Below are positions 9,001-19,622 of a stretch of DNA of 64,000 bases, one piece after another; positions within the stretch are counted from its first letter, which is position 1, and each line of letters starts with the position of its first letter. Below the pieces are notes generated by a model. That model was not told the DNA's origin. It worked only from the letters and a program-made list of their open reading frames with translations, and made no database searches. The position numbers and the translations under genes are program-made. The stretch comes from Xylanibacter rodentium (GTDB lineage Bacteria > Bacteroidota > Bacteroidia > Bacteroidales > Bacteroidaceae): the NCBI RefSeq assembly GCF_013166575.1, contig NZ_JABKKE010000013.1:37961-101960 (forward strand). Direction: 5' to 3'.

Positions 9001-11148
9001 ATGAGCAAGTTTGACAACAAGAAAATAATGCCGCGCTATTTTGCCATCGCCGTCGTGCTCACACTGACGGGGATAGCCATACTCTGCAAGGCCGCATACA
9101 TAATGTCTGCAAAAAAGGAATATTGGACAGAGGTGGCCGCTCGCCTCAAGAGCGACAGCCTGAGCGTAAAACCCACCCGCGGCAACATTCTGAGTTGCGA
9201 CGGACGGCTGATGGCAAGCAGTATACCGGAATACCGTATATTTATGGACTTCAAGGCCGGCGGTGAGAAGAAAGACAGCGTGTGGCGTGACAGCATAGAC
9301 GTGATATGCGAAGGTCTGCACCGTATATTCCCAAGCAAAACGGCAAAGGAGTTCAAGCAACATCTGGAGAAGGGACATGCCAAGATGAGCCGCAACTGGC
9401 CGATATGGAAAAAGCGCATAGACTACAACACGTTCACCGAAGTGAAAAAACTCCCGGTATTCAACATGTCGAAATACAAGGGCGGATTCCACTGGGAAGA
9501 GTTCAACTCACGCCGCCGCCCGTTCGGCTCGCTGGCACAGCGCACCGTGGGCGACATGTTCGGCGCCAAAGACACGGCACGGTTCGGACTGGAACTGTCA
9601 TACGACTCGATTCTGCGCGGAAAGAACGGTCTGATACACCGCCGGAAGATACTGAACAAATTCATGAGCATACCCATCATGCCGCCTGACGACGGAGCAG
9701 ACATCGTGACTACCATTGATGTGGGAATGCAGGATCTGGCAGAACGGGCTTTGGTGGAAGAACTTAAAGAGATTAACGGGAACGTGGGCGTGGTGATACT
9801 TATGGAGGTGGAAACCGGCGACATCAAGGCGATAGTGAATATGGTGAAATGCGCCGACGGCGGCTACCGTGAGACAGTAAACAAGGCCATCAGCCACCGC
9901 TGCGAGCCGGGGTCGGTGTTCAAGGTGGCGTCGTTCCTCGTGGCACTCGATGACGGCGTGGTCGACACGAGTTTTGTCATACATACCGGCAGCGGCGTAA
10001 TGCCCATGCACGGTCGTGATATGAAAGACCACAACTGGCGGCGTGGCGGCTATCAGGACATCAACGTAGCCCGCACCCTCGAGGTGAGCAGCAACATCGG
10101 CGTAAGTCATGTGATAGACAAATTCTACTTCAACAACCCTGAGAAATATGTGGACGGGCTGCACCGTGTAGGCATCGCCGAAGACCTGCAGTTGCCGCTC
10201 GTAGGCTATACGCCGCCCATAATACGCCGCCCGCACAAGAACAGCCGCGGACAATACGACAACTGGAGCAAGACGGCACTGGCATGGATGAGCATAGGTT
10301 ACGAGACACAGGTAGCACCGATAAACACAGTGACATTCTACAATGCCATAGCCAACAACGGAAGGATGATGCGGCCGCGTTTCGTCAAGAAAGTGATAAA
10401 AAACGGTGAAACGCTCAAAGAGTATCCGCCGGAAGTGATAAAGGAGCAGATTGCCAAGCCGCAGACCATCAAGACCATGCAGACCATACTGGAACATGTG
10501 GTCAGCCAAGGCCTTGGCAAGAAAGCCGGCTCGCCGATGTTCAAGGTGGCGGGCAAGACCGGCACGGCGCAGGTGTCGAAAGGAAAGGCCGGATACAAAA
10601 GCGGTACGGTGGACTACTGGCTGAGTTTCGCCGGATTCTTCCCCGCCGACAAACCGCGCTACAGTTGTATCGTCTGCATAGAAAAGTCGGGCTTGCCGGC
10701 ATCGGGCGGCGGAATGAGCGGAGTGGTGTTCCACCATATTGCCGAAGGCGTGATGGCCAAACATCTGAAGATGAGTGTTGACGATGCACGTGATACGTCG
10801 TCGGTGATGATTCCCGATGTCAAGAATGGTAATATCATGGCTGCCGACTACGTGCTCGGAAGGCTCGATATAAAGACAGACACGCAGTGGGAAGGCAGCT
10901 ATGCCTACGGCAATCCGATATGGGGCAAAGCTGCAAGACATGCAGGCGAGGTCACACTGACAAAGACCAAGACACCGCGCAACATCGTGCCAGACGTCAA
11001 GGGTATGGGTGCACGCGATGCGGTGTACATGCTCGAAAGCCGCGGCCTGACGGTCAAGGTGCAGGGCCGGGGAAAGGTGAAGTCGCAGAGTTACGCTCCG
11101 GGACGGACCGCCATCAGCGGGGCCGAATGTGTGTTGGTGATGGAATAA
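9001..11148 (+). CDS. ftsI: Division-specific penicillin-binding protein (transpeptidase) with PASTA domain
   Basis: A 715-aa class B PBP that cross-links septal peptidoglycan. It has an N-terminal membrane anchor (about residues 14-34), a dimerisation domain starting at KPTRGNILSCDGR, and a transpeptidase domain with SxxK at S305-K308 (EPGSVFK), SxN in the stretch SSNIGVS, and KTG in VAGKTGTAQV. The last 60 or so residues form a PASTA domain (NIVPDVKGMGARDAVYMLE). PASTA-bearing FtsI is usual in Bacteroidetes. It lies 17 bp after ftsL and is followed by murE, as expected for the dcw cluster. Confidence 0.95.
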   Translation: MSKFDNKKIMPRYFAIAVVLTLTGIAILCKAAYIMSAKKEYWTEVAARLKSDSLSVKPTRGNILSCDGRLMASSIPEYRIFMDFKAGGEKKDSVWRDSIDVICEGLHRIFPSKTAKEFKQHLEKGHAKMSRNWPIWKKRIDYNTFTEVKKLPVFNMSKYKGGFHWEEFNSRRRPFGSLAQRTVGDMFGAKDTARFGLELSYDSILRGKNGLIHRRKILNKFMSIPIMPPDDGADIVTTIDVGMQDLAERALVEELKEINGNVGVVILMEVETGDIKAIVNMVKCADGGYRETVNKAISHRCEPGSVFKVASFLVALDDGVVDTSFVIHTGSGVMPMHGRDMKDHNWRRGGYQDINVARTLEVSSNIGVSHVIDKFYFNNPEKYVDGLHRVGIAEDLQLPLVGYTPPIIRRPHKNSRGQYDNWSKTALAWMSIGYETQVAPINTVTFYNAIANNGRMMRPRFVKKVIKNGETLKEYPPEVIKEQIAKPQTIKTMQTILEHVVSQGLGKKAGSPMFKVAGKTGTAQVSKGKAGYKSGTVDYWLSFAGFFPADKPRYSCIVCIEKSGLPASGGGMSGVVFHHIAEGVMAKHLKMSVDDARDTSSVMIPDVKNGNIMAADYVLGRLDIKTDTQWEGSYAYGNPIWGKAARHAGEVTLTKTKTPRNIVPDVKGMGARDAVYMLESRGLTVKVQGRGKVKSQSYAPGRTAISGAECVLVME

Positions 11149-11229
11149 CGACACCGGAACATGAAATGACGGCAAAATGAAATCATACAATAAGACAATA
11201 AAAGGTACAACAGTATAACAATAAAGATT

Positions 11230-12687
11230 ATGAAACTAAGCGAGTTGCTCAAAACAATAAAGCCCCTGAGCATTGAAGGCAGTGCCGAGGTTGAAATAAC
11301 GGGAGTAGACATCGACTCCAGACGCATTGCGCCCGGACATCTTTTCGTTGCAATAAAGGGAACTCAGACCGACGGACACGCCTATATTGCCAAAGCCACA
11401 GAACTGGGTGCGGCAGCTGTGCTTTGCGAGGAACTGCCTGCCGAGGTAAAGGAGGGAGTCACTTACGTCACGGTAGAATCCACAGAGAGCGCCGTCGGCC
11501 CGGTGGCGACACTGTTCAACGGAGATCCGTCGAGAAAACTGAAACTCGTAGGAGTGACGGGGACAAACGGCAAGACCACCATCGCCACATTATTATATAA
11601 AATGTTCCGACAGATGGGACACCGCTGCGGACTGCTCTCGACCGTATGCAACTACATAGAAGACGAAGCCATACCGGCCAGCCACACCACCCCCGACCCC
11701 ATCGAGCTCAACGCGCTTCTGGCACGCATGGCCGATGCAGGCTGCGAATATGTGTTCATGGAATGCTCAAGCCACGCCATCGCACAGAAACGAATAGGCG
11801 GCCTGAAGTTTGCCGGAGGCCTGTTTACCAACCTTACACGCGACCATCTGGACTATCACAAGACCTTCGAGAACTACCGTGACGCGAAAAAGGCGTTCTT
11901 CGACACTCTCTCCAAAGACGCTTTCGCCATAACCAACGCCGACGACAAGAACGGCATGTTCATGGTCCAGAACACCAAGGCCAGGGTCAAGACATACTCG
12001 ACACGCAGCATGGCCGACTTCAAGGCCAGGATAATAGAATGCCATTTCGAAGGCATGTATCTCGAGATTGACAACCACGAGGTAGGTGTGCAGTTCATCG
12101 GCAAGTTCAACGTAAGCAATCTGCTGGCTGTATACGGCGCCGCCGTCATGCTCGGAAAGCAGCCTGAAGAAATTCTTGTGGTCATGAGCACCCTGAAAAG
12201 CGTGAGCGGACGCCTCGAACCGATACGTTCGCAGAATGGAGAGTACACGGCCATCGTAGACTATGCCCATACTCCCGACGCGCTTGAGAACGTTCTATGC
12301 GCCATTCACGAGGTGCTCGACGGCAAGGGGCGCGTAATCACCGTATGCGGAGCGGGCGGCAACCGCGACAAGGGCAAGCGCCCGCTGATGGCCCGGGAAG
12401 CAGTGAAACAGAGCGACATAGTGATAATAACAAGTGACAACCCGCGCTTTGAAGAGCCGCAAGACATAATCAACGACATGCTGGCAGGTATCAACACCCA
12501 ACAGATGAAGAAGGTGATGACCAACATCGACCGTCGCGAAGCCATCCGCACAGCCTGCATGATGGCCCGCAAGGGTGACGTGATACTCGTAGCCGGAAAA
12601 GGACATGAGGACTATCAGGAGATAAAAGGCGTGAAACATCATTTCGACGACAAAGAGGTGATATCTTCAATCATAAACCTCCAATAA
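11230..12687 (+). CDS. murE: UDP-MurNAc-L-Ala-D-Glu:meso-diaminopimelate ligase
   Basis: A 485-aa Mur ligase with three domains. The ATP-binding P-loop is [10 protein letters not shown] (about residue 111), the central domain has TTPDPIELN and [10 protein letters not shown], and the C-terminal domain carries DNPR ([10 protein letters not shown]), the motif diagnostic for adding meso-diaminopimelate rather than lysine. It catalyses the third amino-acid addition to the cytoplasmic peptidoglycan precursor. It is followed at 17 bp by mraY. Confidence 0.96.
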   Translation: MKLSELLKTIKPLSIEGSAEVEITGVDIDSRRIAPGHLFVAIKGTQTDGHAYIAKATELGAAAVLCEELPAEVKEGVTYVTVESTESAVGPVATLFNGDPSRKLKLVGVTGTNGKTTIATLLYKMFRQMGHRCGLLSTVCNYIEDEAIPASHTTPDPIELNALLARMADAGCEYVFMECSSHAIAQKRIGGLKFAGGLFTNLTRDHLDYHKTFENYRDAKKAFFDTLSKDAFAITNADDKNGMFMVQNTKARVKTYSTRSMADFKARIIECHFEGMYLEIDNHEVGVQFIGKFNVSNLLAVYGAAVMLGKQPEEILVVMSTLKSVSGRLEPIRSQNGEYTAIVDYAHTPDALENVLCAIHEVLDGKGRVITVCGAGGNRDKGKRPLMAREAVKQSDIVIITSDNPRFEEPQDIINDMLAGINTQQMKKVMTNIDRREAIRTACMMARKGDVILVAGKGHEDYQEIKGVKHHFDDKEVISSIINLQ

Positions 12688-12704
12688 CTTAAAAAACAGA
12701 AGAC

Positions 12705-13976
12705 ATGCTATATTATCTTTTCAGATTCCTGGACCAATTCGGCATCCCCGGTTCACACATCTGGTCGTACATATCGTTCCGCGCCCTGTTGGCATTGATA
12801 TTGTCATTGGTCATTTCTGCATGGTTCGGCGAGAAATTCATAAAGTTCCTCAAGAAAAAGCAGATAACGGAGACGCAGCGCGACAAGGCCATCGACCCGT
12901 TCGGAATAAAGAAAACAGGCGTTCCGTCGATGGGCGGTGTTATAATAATCATCGCCATCCTGCTGCCCATCATCCTGCTTGGGCGCATGCGCAACATCTA
13001 TCTCATACTGATGATTATCACTACGGTGTGGCTCGGTGTGCTCGGCGGGCTTGACGACTACATAAAGATATTCCGTCACGACAAGGAAGGCTTGAAAGGA
13101 AAGTTCAAGATTGTGGGACAGGTGGGGCTCGGGCTCATTGTCGGCATCGTGCTTTACCTCAGTCCCGACGCCAAGATACGCGAAAACGTTGCCATGGAAA
13201 AGACCCAGACGCAGGAACTCGTGGTGAAGCACCGCAGCGAAGCCACCAAGTCATTGAAGACCACAATACCATTTGTCAAAGGCCACAATCTCGACTATTC
13301 TGACATGATGGCATTCTTCGGCAAGTACAAGACTGCCGCCGGCTGGATACTCTTCGTCGTAATGACCATTTTCGTGGTCACGGCTGTGAGCAACGGTGCC
13401 AACCTCAACGACGGCATGGACGGCATGTGTGCCGGCGTATCGGCCATCATCGGCGTCGCCCTTGGCATATTTGCATACGTGTCGAGCCATATCGAGTTTG
13501 CATCATACCTCAACATCATGTACATTCCCGGCAGTCAGGAACTTGTAGTGTTCCTGTGCGCTTTTGTGGGCGCCCTTATCGGCTTTCTGTGGTACAACGC
13601 GTATCCCGCCCAGATATTCATGGGCGATACCGGTTCGCTCACCATCGGCGGCATCATTGCCGTGGGGGCCATCATCATCCACAAAGAACTGATGCTCCCC
13701 ATACTTTGCGGCATATTCTTCGTAGAAAGCCTGAGCGTGATGATGCAGGTATGGTACTATAAAATGGGGAAGCGTCGAGGCATAAGGCAACGCATATTCC
13801 GTCGCACACCAATCCATGATGCCTTCCGCACTCAGGACAGCCAGCTCGACCCCGATTGCCGCTACCTGATAAAAGGTTCGGGCAATGTAGTGCACGAATC
13901 GAAGATAACCATCCGTTTCTGGATTGTGACCATCATACTGGCGGCAATGACCATTATAACATTGAAGATAAGATAA
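12705..13976 (+). CDS. mraY: Phospho-N-acetylmuramoyl-pentapeptide transferase
   Basis: A 423-aa polytopic inner-membrane enzyme that moves phospho-MurNAc-pentapeptide to undecaprenyl phosphate, forming lipid I. Conserved stretches include TPSMGG-like GVPSMGGVII, GGLDDYIKI, GANLNDGMDGM and FMGDTGSLTIGG, which hold the catalytic Asp residues. It is longer than the roughly 360 aa of the E. coli enzyme because of a loop of about 50 residues (about 155-205), a feature common in Bacteroidetes MraY. It is part of the dcw operon. Confidence 0.97.
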   Translation: MLYYLFRFLDQFGIPGSHIWSYISFRALLALILSLVISAWFGEKFIKFLKKKQITETQRDKAIDPFGIKKTGVPSMGGVIIIIAILLPIILLGRMRNIYLILMIITTVWLGVLGGLDDYIKIFRHDKEGLKGKFKIVGQVGLGLIVGIVLYLSPDAKIRENVAMEKTQTQELVVKHRSEATKSLKTTIPFVKGHNLDYSDMMAFFGKYKTAAGWILFVVMTIFVVTAVSNGANLNDGMDGMCAGVSAIIGVALGIFAYVSSHIEFASYLNIMYIPGSQELVVFLCAFVGALIGFLWYNAYPAQIFMGDTGSLTIGGIIAVGAIIIHKELMLPILCGIFFVESLSVMMQVWYYKMGKRRGIRQRIFRRTPIHDAFRTQDSQLDPDCRYLIKGSGNVVHESKITIRFWIVTIILAAMTIITLKIR

Positions 13977-13992
13977 GACGAAGACTACACAT

Positions 13993-15330
13993 ATGAAAAG
14001 AATAGTAATACTGGGAGCCGGAGAGAGCGGTGCCGGAGCCGCCGTACTGGCCAAGAAAGAAGGTTTCGACGTGTTTGTATCAGACATGTCCGTCATCAGC
14101 GACAAATATAAGAAAATGCTCGACGACCACCATATCGCATGGGAGGAAGGCCGCCACAGCGAAGAACTCATACTTAATGCCGATGAAGTGATAAAGAGTC
14201 CCGGCATTCCCGACACAGCCCCCATGGTGGCAAAAATAAAGGAAAAAGGAACAAGCATAATCAGCGAGATTGAGTTCGCCGGCCGCTATACCCGCTCGAA
14301 GATGGTGTGCATCACGGGCAGCAACGGCAAAACCACCACAACATCGCTCATCCACCACATATTCCGCGAGGCCGGACTCGACGCAGGTCTGGCCGGCAAC
14401 ATAGGCCGCTCACTGGCGCTGCAGGTGGCTGAGGACCCACACGAGTGGTATGTGATAGAACTGAGTTCGTTCCAGCTCGACAACATGTACGACTTCCGTG
14501 CCCACATTGCCATACTGCTCAACATCACGCCCGACCATCTTGACCGCTACGACAACTGTATGCAGAACTACACCGATGCGAAAATGCGCATCATACGCAA
14601 TCAGACACCCGACGATGCCTTCATCTACTGGAGCGGTGATCCCATCATCAGCCGTGAGCTCGATAAATACGACATACAGTCGATGCTCTGCCCGTTCTCC
14701 GACCGCAAGGAAGTGATGGAGGCAGGATATGTCTCGGCCGACGGACAGTTCACCGTCGAGCGCCCCGCCATGTTCACCATGCCGCAGGAAGAGCTCAGCC
14801 TCACCGGCCGTCACAACCTGTACAACAGTCTGGCCGCAGCATTGGCCGCCGACGTGGCAGGCATATCCCAAGAGGCCATACGCCGCGGTCTGAGCACGTT
14901 CCCCGGAGTGGAACACCGGCTGGAAAAGGTGGCCACTGTTGACGGGATACATTATGTCAACGACTCGAAAGCCACCAACGTCGATGCCTGCATGTATGCT
15001 CTGGAAAGCATGAAGACACCCGTAATTCTCATCATCGGCGGACGCGACAAGGGCAACGACTACACAACGTTAAAGCCCCTTGTGGCCGAGAAGTGCGCCG
15101 GACTGGTGTACCTCGGTGCAGACAATGCCAAACTGCATGCCAACTTCGACGATATGGGCATACCCGTGAGCGACACCCACTCCATGCGCGACTGCATGGA
15201 AGCCTGCCGCCGCATGGCCCGTCCGGGCGACACTGTGCTGTTGAGTCCCTGCTGCGCCAGTTTCGACCTGTTCCGCAACATGGAAGACCGGGGCGAACAA
15301 TTCAAGACACTCGTAACCGCCACAATATGA
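13993..15330 (+). CDS. murD: UDP-N-acetylmuramoylalanine--D-glutamate ligase
   Basis: A 445-aa Mur ligase. It has an N-terminal Rossmann region (IVILGAGESGAGAAVLAKK), the P-loop CITGSNGKTTTTSL (about residue 108), the ELSSFQLD motif, NITPDHLDRY, and the C-terminal SKATN stretch (NDSKATNVDA). It adds D-glutamate to UDP-MurNAc-L-Ala in the cytoplasm. It sits 16 bp after mraY, in the standard dcw order. Confidence 0.96.
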   Translation: MKRIVILGAGESGAGAAVLAKKEGFDVFVSDMSVISDKYKKMLDDHHIAWEEGRHSEELILNADEVIKSPGIPDTAPMVAKIKEKGTSIISEIEFAGRYTRSKMVCITGSNGKTTTTSLIHHIFREAGLDAGLAGNIGRSLALQVAEDPHEWYVIELSSFQLDNMYDFRAHIAILLNITPDHLDRYDNCMQNYTDAKMRIIRNQTPDDAFIYWSGDPIISRELDKYDIQSMLCPFSDRKEVMEAGYVSADGQFTVERPAMFTMPQEELSLTGRHNLYNSLAAALAADVAGISQEAIRRGLSTFPGVEHRLEKVATVDGIHYVNDSKATNVDACMYALESMKTPVILIIGGRDKGNDYTTLKPLVAEKCAGLVYLGADNAKLHANFDDMGIPVSDTHSMRDCMEACRRMARPGDTVLLSPCCASFDLFRNMEDRGEQFKTLVTATI

Positions 15331-15494
15331 CGAAGCAGCGGACACCACTGACCATGCTATGGCAACAATCCGAATGATTCAATACGATATAAAAGGAACA
15401 CAACAATTACAACAACCGTTTTAAAAGTAATTCCCTCTGTCGCCTGCATCCTTACACACAATTGAGGCAACATGACGGGAACCAACGTTCTGCA

Positions 15495-16844
15495 ATGAAA
15501 ATAGGCAACATATTCAAAGGCGACAAAGGCATCTGGATGGTGTTCTTCTTTCTCTGCGTGATAAGCGTGGTCGAGGTGTTCAGTGCTTCAAGCGGACTCA
15601 CCTACAAAAGCAACAACTTCATCACTCCGATATTCAAGCATTCGGGAATGCTTGTTTTCGGTGTGTTTGTAACAGTGGTCACCACCAACATTCCGTGCCG
15701 CTACTTCAAGCTGATGACACCCTTCCTGCTAATCTTCTCGTTCGTCACACTGCTGTGGGTGCTCTTCTCCGGTGAAGCCATCAACGGTGCACAACGGGTC
15801 ATCGAGATTCCCGGATTCACATTCCAGCCTTCGGAGATAGCCAAGGGCACCATGATACTCGCCGAGGCACAGATACTCAGCGCCATGCAGCTTGACAACG
15901 GCACCGACAAGAAAGCCTTCAAGTACATAATGTGGCTGGCCGTGCCTATGGCCTTCCTGATAATGCTCGAGAACCTTTCAACAGCGGCATTATTGTGTCT
16001 TGTGGTGCTGCTGATGATGTTCGTAGGCCGAGTTCCGATGATACAGATAGGCAAACTGATGGGGGCTGTGACACTGATGGTGGTACTGGCATTGTCGTTC
16101 GTGATGCTGGCCGGTGACGCCGAAAAGGCCGGCAACAACAAGAAGACAAGCAAAACCGAGACTCTGGCAGCCCCGCCGACAGCCGACAGCGGCAAGACAG
16201 CAACGACACTCACTGCCGACAGAAAAACCATAGACGCTGCCGGCAAGAACAAAGACGATAAGGAGGGAACCTTGAGCAAGATGTTCCACCGTGCCGACAC
16301 ATGGAAAGCACGCATTCTCGATTTCAACAGCGAAGAGGTTCCGCCACGAGACTATGACCTCGACAAAGGTGCCCAGGTGGCCCATGCCAACATCGCCATC
16401 GTATCGAGCAACTTCATCGGCAAGGGGCCGGGCAACTCCGTGGAGCGCGACTTCCTGGCACAGGCGTTCTCCGACTTCATATATGCCATCATCATCGAAG
16501 AGCTCGGTATCGTGGGCGCGGCTTTCGTGGTCTTTCTCTACATCATTCTTCTATTCCGCACGGCACGCATTGCCAACCGCTGCGAAAACTATTTCCCGGC
16601 TCTGCTTGCCATGGGACTGGCTCTGCTGCTCGTCGTCCAAGCCACGTTCAACATGCTCGTGGCAGTGGGGTTCGTCCCCGTAACAGGTCAGCCCCTACCG
16701 CTTATCAGCAAGGGCGGCACCTCCACCATCATCAACTGTGCCTACATCGGTGCCATACTCAGCGTGAGCCGCACGGCAAAACGCAAACAGAACATTGCGG
16801 ATGAAGACGATGATATGAAAGAAAAGCCCTACAATCCAAAGTAA
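15495..16844 (+). CDS. ftsW: SEDS-family septal glycosyltransferase FtsW
   Basis: A 449-aa membrane protein of the SEDS (RodA/FtsW/SpoVE) family, the peptidoglycan polymerase of the divisome that works with FtsI. Signatures are GAQRVIEIPGFTFQPSEIAK, the central EELGIVGAAFVV, and the C-terminal GFVPVTGQPLPLISKGGTS. An insert of about 60 hydrophilic residues (roughly 210-270, rich in K, T and A) separates the membrane segments in the middle. ATG 15495 (MKIGNIF) is preferred over an in-frame TTG at 15462. The next gene in most relatives is murG; here an alpha-galactosidase intervenes. Confidence 0.94.
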   Translation: MKIGNIFKGDKGIWMVFFFLCVISVVEVFSASSGLTYKSNNFITPIFKHSGMLVFGVFVTVVTTNIPCRYFKLMTPFLLIFSFVTLLWVLFSGEAINGAQRVIEIPGFTFQPSEIAKGTMILAEAQILSAMQLDNGTDKKAFKYIMWLAVPMAFLIMLENLSTAALLCLVVLLMMFVGRVPMIQIGKLMGAVTLMVVLALSFVMLAGDAEKAGNNKKTSKTETLAAPPTADSGKTATTLTADRKTIDAAGKNKDDKEGTLSKMFHRADTWKARILDFNSEEVPPRDYDLDKGAQVAHANIAIVSSNFIGKGPGNSVERDFLAQAFSDFIYAIIIEELGIVGAAFVVFLYIILLFRTARIANRCENYFPALLAMGLALLLVVQATFNMLVAVGFVPVTGQPLPLISKGGTSTIINCAYIGAILSVSRTAKRKQNIADEDDDMKEKPYNPK

Positions 16845-16941
16845 GAAAATAAGGCAGCAAAATCACTAATTTAAGATTCAAAAGAAAGGGCAGTTTTATA
16901 ACTATAAATTATCAACCTATCAACTATAAATTATAAAAAAC

Positions 16942-19107
16942 ATGAGAAATATTCATTTGTTTGCAATGGCTGTATTCGCAACGATTTCCATACAGGCGAA
17001 GGACATTGTGGTGAACACACCAAACACATCGTTACTGCTAAAAGCAGAAGAGGGGCAACCACTACATGTAAGCTACTACGGTGAACGTATAGACAACATC
17101 AGCCAGGTATATTCGGCCTACAGCCTTTGGGAACAGGCATATCCCGCTTTCGGAGCCGGTGGCAACAGTATGCCCGCACTCAACGTAAAGCACGCCGACG
17201 GCAACATGAGCACCGAGCTGGTATACCATAGCGACAAACAGCAGAACGAGCCCAACGCTACGGTATACACCATCACGATGAAAGACCGTGCCTACGACTT
17301 TTGGGTAGACGTGTGCTACCGTGCCTACACCAACAGCGACGTAATAGAAACATGGACAGTGATACGCAACAACGAAAAGAAGCCCGTCAGACTGCTCAAA
17401 TACGCCAGTGGATTCGTGCCACTACGACAGAGCGATGCGTGGGTGAGCCATCAGCACGGCACATGGGGAGCCGAGGCATACATATACGAAGAACCACTGC
17501 AGGCCGGAGTGTTCGAAGTAAACGAGATGAGCGGCACTAAGAACGCCGTATACAACCGTCCCAACATCATGATTTCGCTCGACGGAAAGCCCCGCGAGAA
17601 CGAGGGCCGCACCATCGGCGCCGTGCTCTGCTGGGCCGGTCCCTACCGCATCACCATCGACACGCACGATCAGAAAGAGCACCAGCTCATAGCAGGCATA
17701 AACGAGACCAACGCCGAGTACACCCTCAATCGCGGGGAGAGCTTCACCACACCGGAGCTGGCATTGGCCTACAGTGACGGGGGCATGGGTGGTGTGAGCC
17801 GCAGCTACCATCGTTGGGCACGCCTCAACAATAAGGTGTACAACGGCACAGCGCTGCGCAAGATTTTACTGAACAGCTGGGAAGGAGTCTACCTCAACGT
17901 GAGCCAAGAAGGTATGGAGAAGATGATGGACGGCGTGCAGACACTCGGCGGAGAACTCTTCGTCATGGACGACGGATGGTTCGGCAACAAGTACAAACGC
18001 TCAGTAGACGACTGCGCTTTGGGCGACTGGGTGACAGACACGCAGAAACTCCCCGACGGAGTTCCATCCCTCGAAAAAGCCGCCGCACAGCGCGGACTTA
18101 AATGGGGTATATGGATTGAGCCGGAGATGACCAACACCAAAAGCGAACTATACGAGAAACATCCCGATTGGATAGTATGCCACCCCAACCGCAAGCCCAT
18201 CACCGGACGCGGCGGCACACAGCTCATCCTCGACCTCAGCAACCCCAAGGTGCAGGATTTCGTGTTCGGTGTGGTGGATGACATCATGAAAGAGACTCCC
18301 AACACATACTACATCAAGTGGGACGCAAATTTCGACATCGCCAACTTCGGGTCGAGCTACCTCAGCGCAGACAACCAAAGCCATCTGTATGTCGATTATC
18401 ATCTGGGCCTCAAGAAAACCCTTGAACGCATCCGCGCAAAATATCCAGACCTCGTAATCCAATGTTGCGCCAGCGGCGGCGGACGGGTGAACTACGGTCT
18501 GATGCCTTATTTCGACGAATTCTGGGTGAGCGACAACACCGACGCGCAGCAACGCCTCTTCATACAATGGGGCACAAGCATGTTCTTCCCTGCCTGTGCC
18601 ATGGCACAGCACGTGAGCACATCGCCCAACCATCAGACGGGCCGCGTAGTGCCGCTCAAGTTCCGGTTTGCCGTAGCCATGACAGGACGCCTCGGCATGG
18701 AGATGAAGCCCAGCGATCTGACAGACAAGGAGTTGGAATATGCCAAGAACGCCGTGGCCACCTACAAGAAGATACGTCCCGTCATACAGCAGGGCAACCA
18801 GTACCGCCTCATCTCGCCTTATGGCAAGACCGGCTTCGCCTCGGAGATGTACATCGACGACAGCAAGTCGGAGGCCGTGTTCTTCGCCTACAAGTTTGAA
18901 CAGTACGTCAACATAAACCGCCCACGCTTCCACTTCGCCGGTCTTGACCCGCAGGCTACCTACCGTCTTAACGAACTGTGCCGCGATGGCCGTGAAGACC
19001 ACTGGGAAAACAAGTCATTCACCGGCCGCTTCCTTATGCAGCAGGGCATTGAGCTCAATCTCAACGGAGTGTTCGACTCGAAAGTGATAAAGCTGAAAAA
19101 GCTGTAA
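16942..19107 (+). CDS. Secreted alpha-galactosidase, GH36
   Basis: A 721-aa glycoside hydrolase with a short signal peptide (ending near IQA, residue 19). The N-terminal beta-supersandwich is followed by a TIM barrel with the GH36 marks: FVMDDGWFG, WGIWIEPEM, the nucleophile Asp461 in YIKWDANFD, CCASGGGR, and the acid/base Asp in WVSDNTDAQ (about residue 531). It should cleave terminal alpha-1,6-galactose from raffinose-type sugars or galactomannan, probably in the periplasm. It is embedded in the dcw cluster between ftsW and murG and is followed by repeats B2 and A2, so it looks like an insertion into the operon. Confidence 0.93.
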   Translation: MRNIHLFAMAVFATISIQAKDIVVNTPNTSLLLKAEEGQPLHVSYYGERIDNISQVYSAYSLWEQAYPAFGAGGNSMPALNVKHADGNMSTELVYHSDKQQNEPNATVYTITMKDRAYDFWVDVCYRAYTNSDVIETWTVIRNNEKKPVRLLKYASGFVPLRQSDAWVSHQHGTWGAEAYIYEEPLQAGVFEVNEMSGTKNAVYNRPNIMISLDGKPRENEGRTIGAVLCWAGPYRITIDTHDQKEHQLIAGINETNAEYTLNRGESFTTPELALAYSDGGMGGVSRSYHRWARLNNKVYNGTALRKILLNSWEGVYLNVSQEGMEKMMDGVQTLGGELFVMDDGWFGNKYKRSVDDCALGDWVTDTQKLPDGVPSLEKAAAQRGLKWGIWIEPEMTNTKSELYEKHPDWIVCHPNRKPITGRGGTQLILDLSNPKVQDFVFGVVDDIMKETPNTYYIKWDANFDIANFGSSYLSADNQSHLYVDYHLGLKKTLERIRAKYPDLVIQCCASGGGRVNYGLMPYFDEFWVSDNTDAQQRLFIQWGTSMFFPACAMAQHVSTSPNHQTGRVVPLKFRFAVAMTGRLGMEMKPSDLTDKELEYAKNAVATYKKIRPVIQQGNQYRLISPYGKTGFASEMYIDDSKSEAVFFAYKFEQYVNINRPRFHFAGLDPQATYRLNELCRDGREDHWENKSFTGRFLMQQGIELNLNGVFDSKVIKLKKL

Positions 19108-19249
19108 GGCGGAGCAGGGAAAAACTCTACTCATTAGATTTGTAGGGACATATTTTTCACAGTATTTGCATTTTGACACACTTTCATTATTTACGTGAAT
19201 ATTCCCGTTTATATTTTCCTTTACAAATCACTTCGTCGCCCGTCACAAA

Positions 19250-19562
19250 ATCGCGTTTTTCCGCCAAGAGACCCAAAATCGCGATTTTTGCTTCAAATGG
19301 GACACACTGATTATCAGTGCGTTACGCTGACAGGGCTTTATCAAGAAAGCAGAGAGGGCCGTTTCACATTGCAATAAGGCCGTTATTACATTGCGAAACA
19401 GGCCTCCTTGCAATGCGAAACGGCCCTCGTGGGAGCGTCGGGAGGCCCTTACGGCGAGTTGACCATGTATAAAACATGCATAAAAGAAGTAGGAATGGCA
19501 TTCCAACTTTTCTATTTCGCAAAAAACGAAATGCGTTTTTTTCAGAATAATCAAGACATAAA
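19250..19562 (-). repeat. Dispersed hairpin repeat, family B, copy B2
   Basis: An inverted copy of B1: it shares AAATCGCGTTTTT, TGCTTCAAATGGG, the GATTATCAGT stretch, AAGAAAGCAGAGAGGGCCGT and the end CAGAATAATCAAGACATA (19545-19562). The central hairpin lies at about 19358-19427. The TTAACATACG end seen in B1 and B3 is not preserved. It is non-coding and immediately downstream of the GH36 gene. Confidence 0.75.
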
Positions 19563-19622
19563 TACCTCTATTGGACATACAGACATAATCCTTTTCAGAC
19601 ATGAAGATGTGTTCTTGACATA

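Noticed and set aside
9598..11190. Long minus-strand open frame opposite ftsI (530 codons)
   Set aside because: It is a shadow of the GC-rich third positions of ftsI; its composition (His/Val-rich) is not protein-like.
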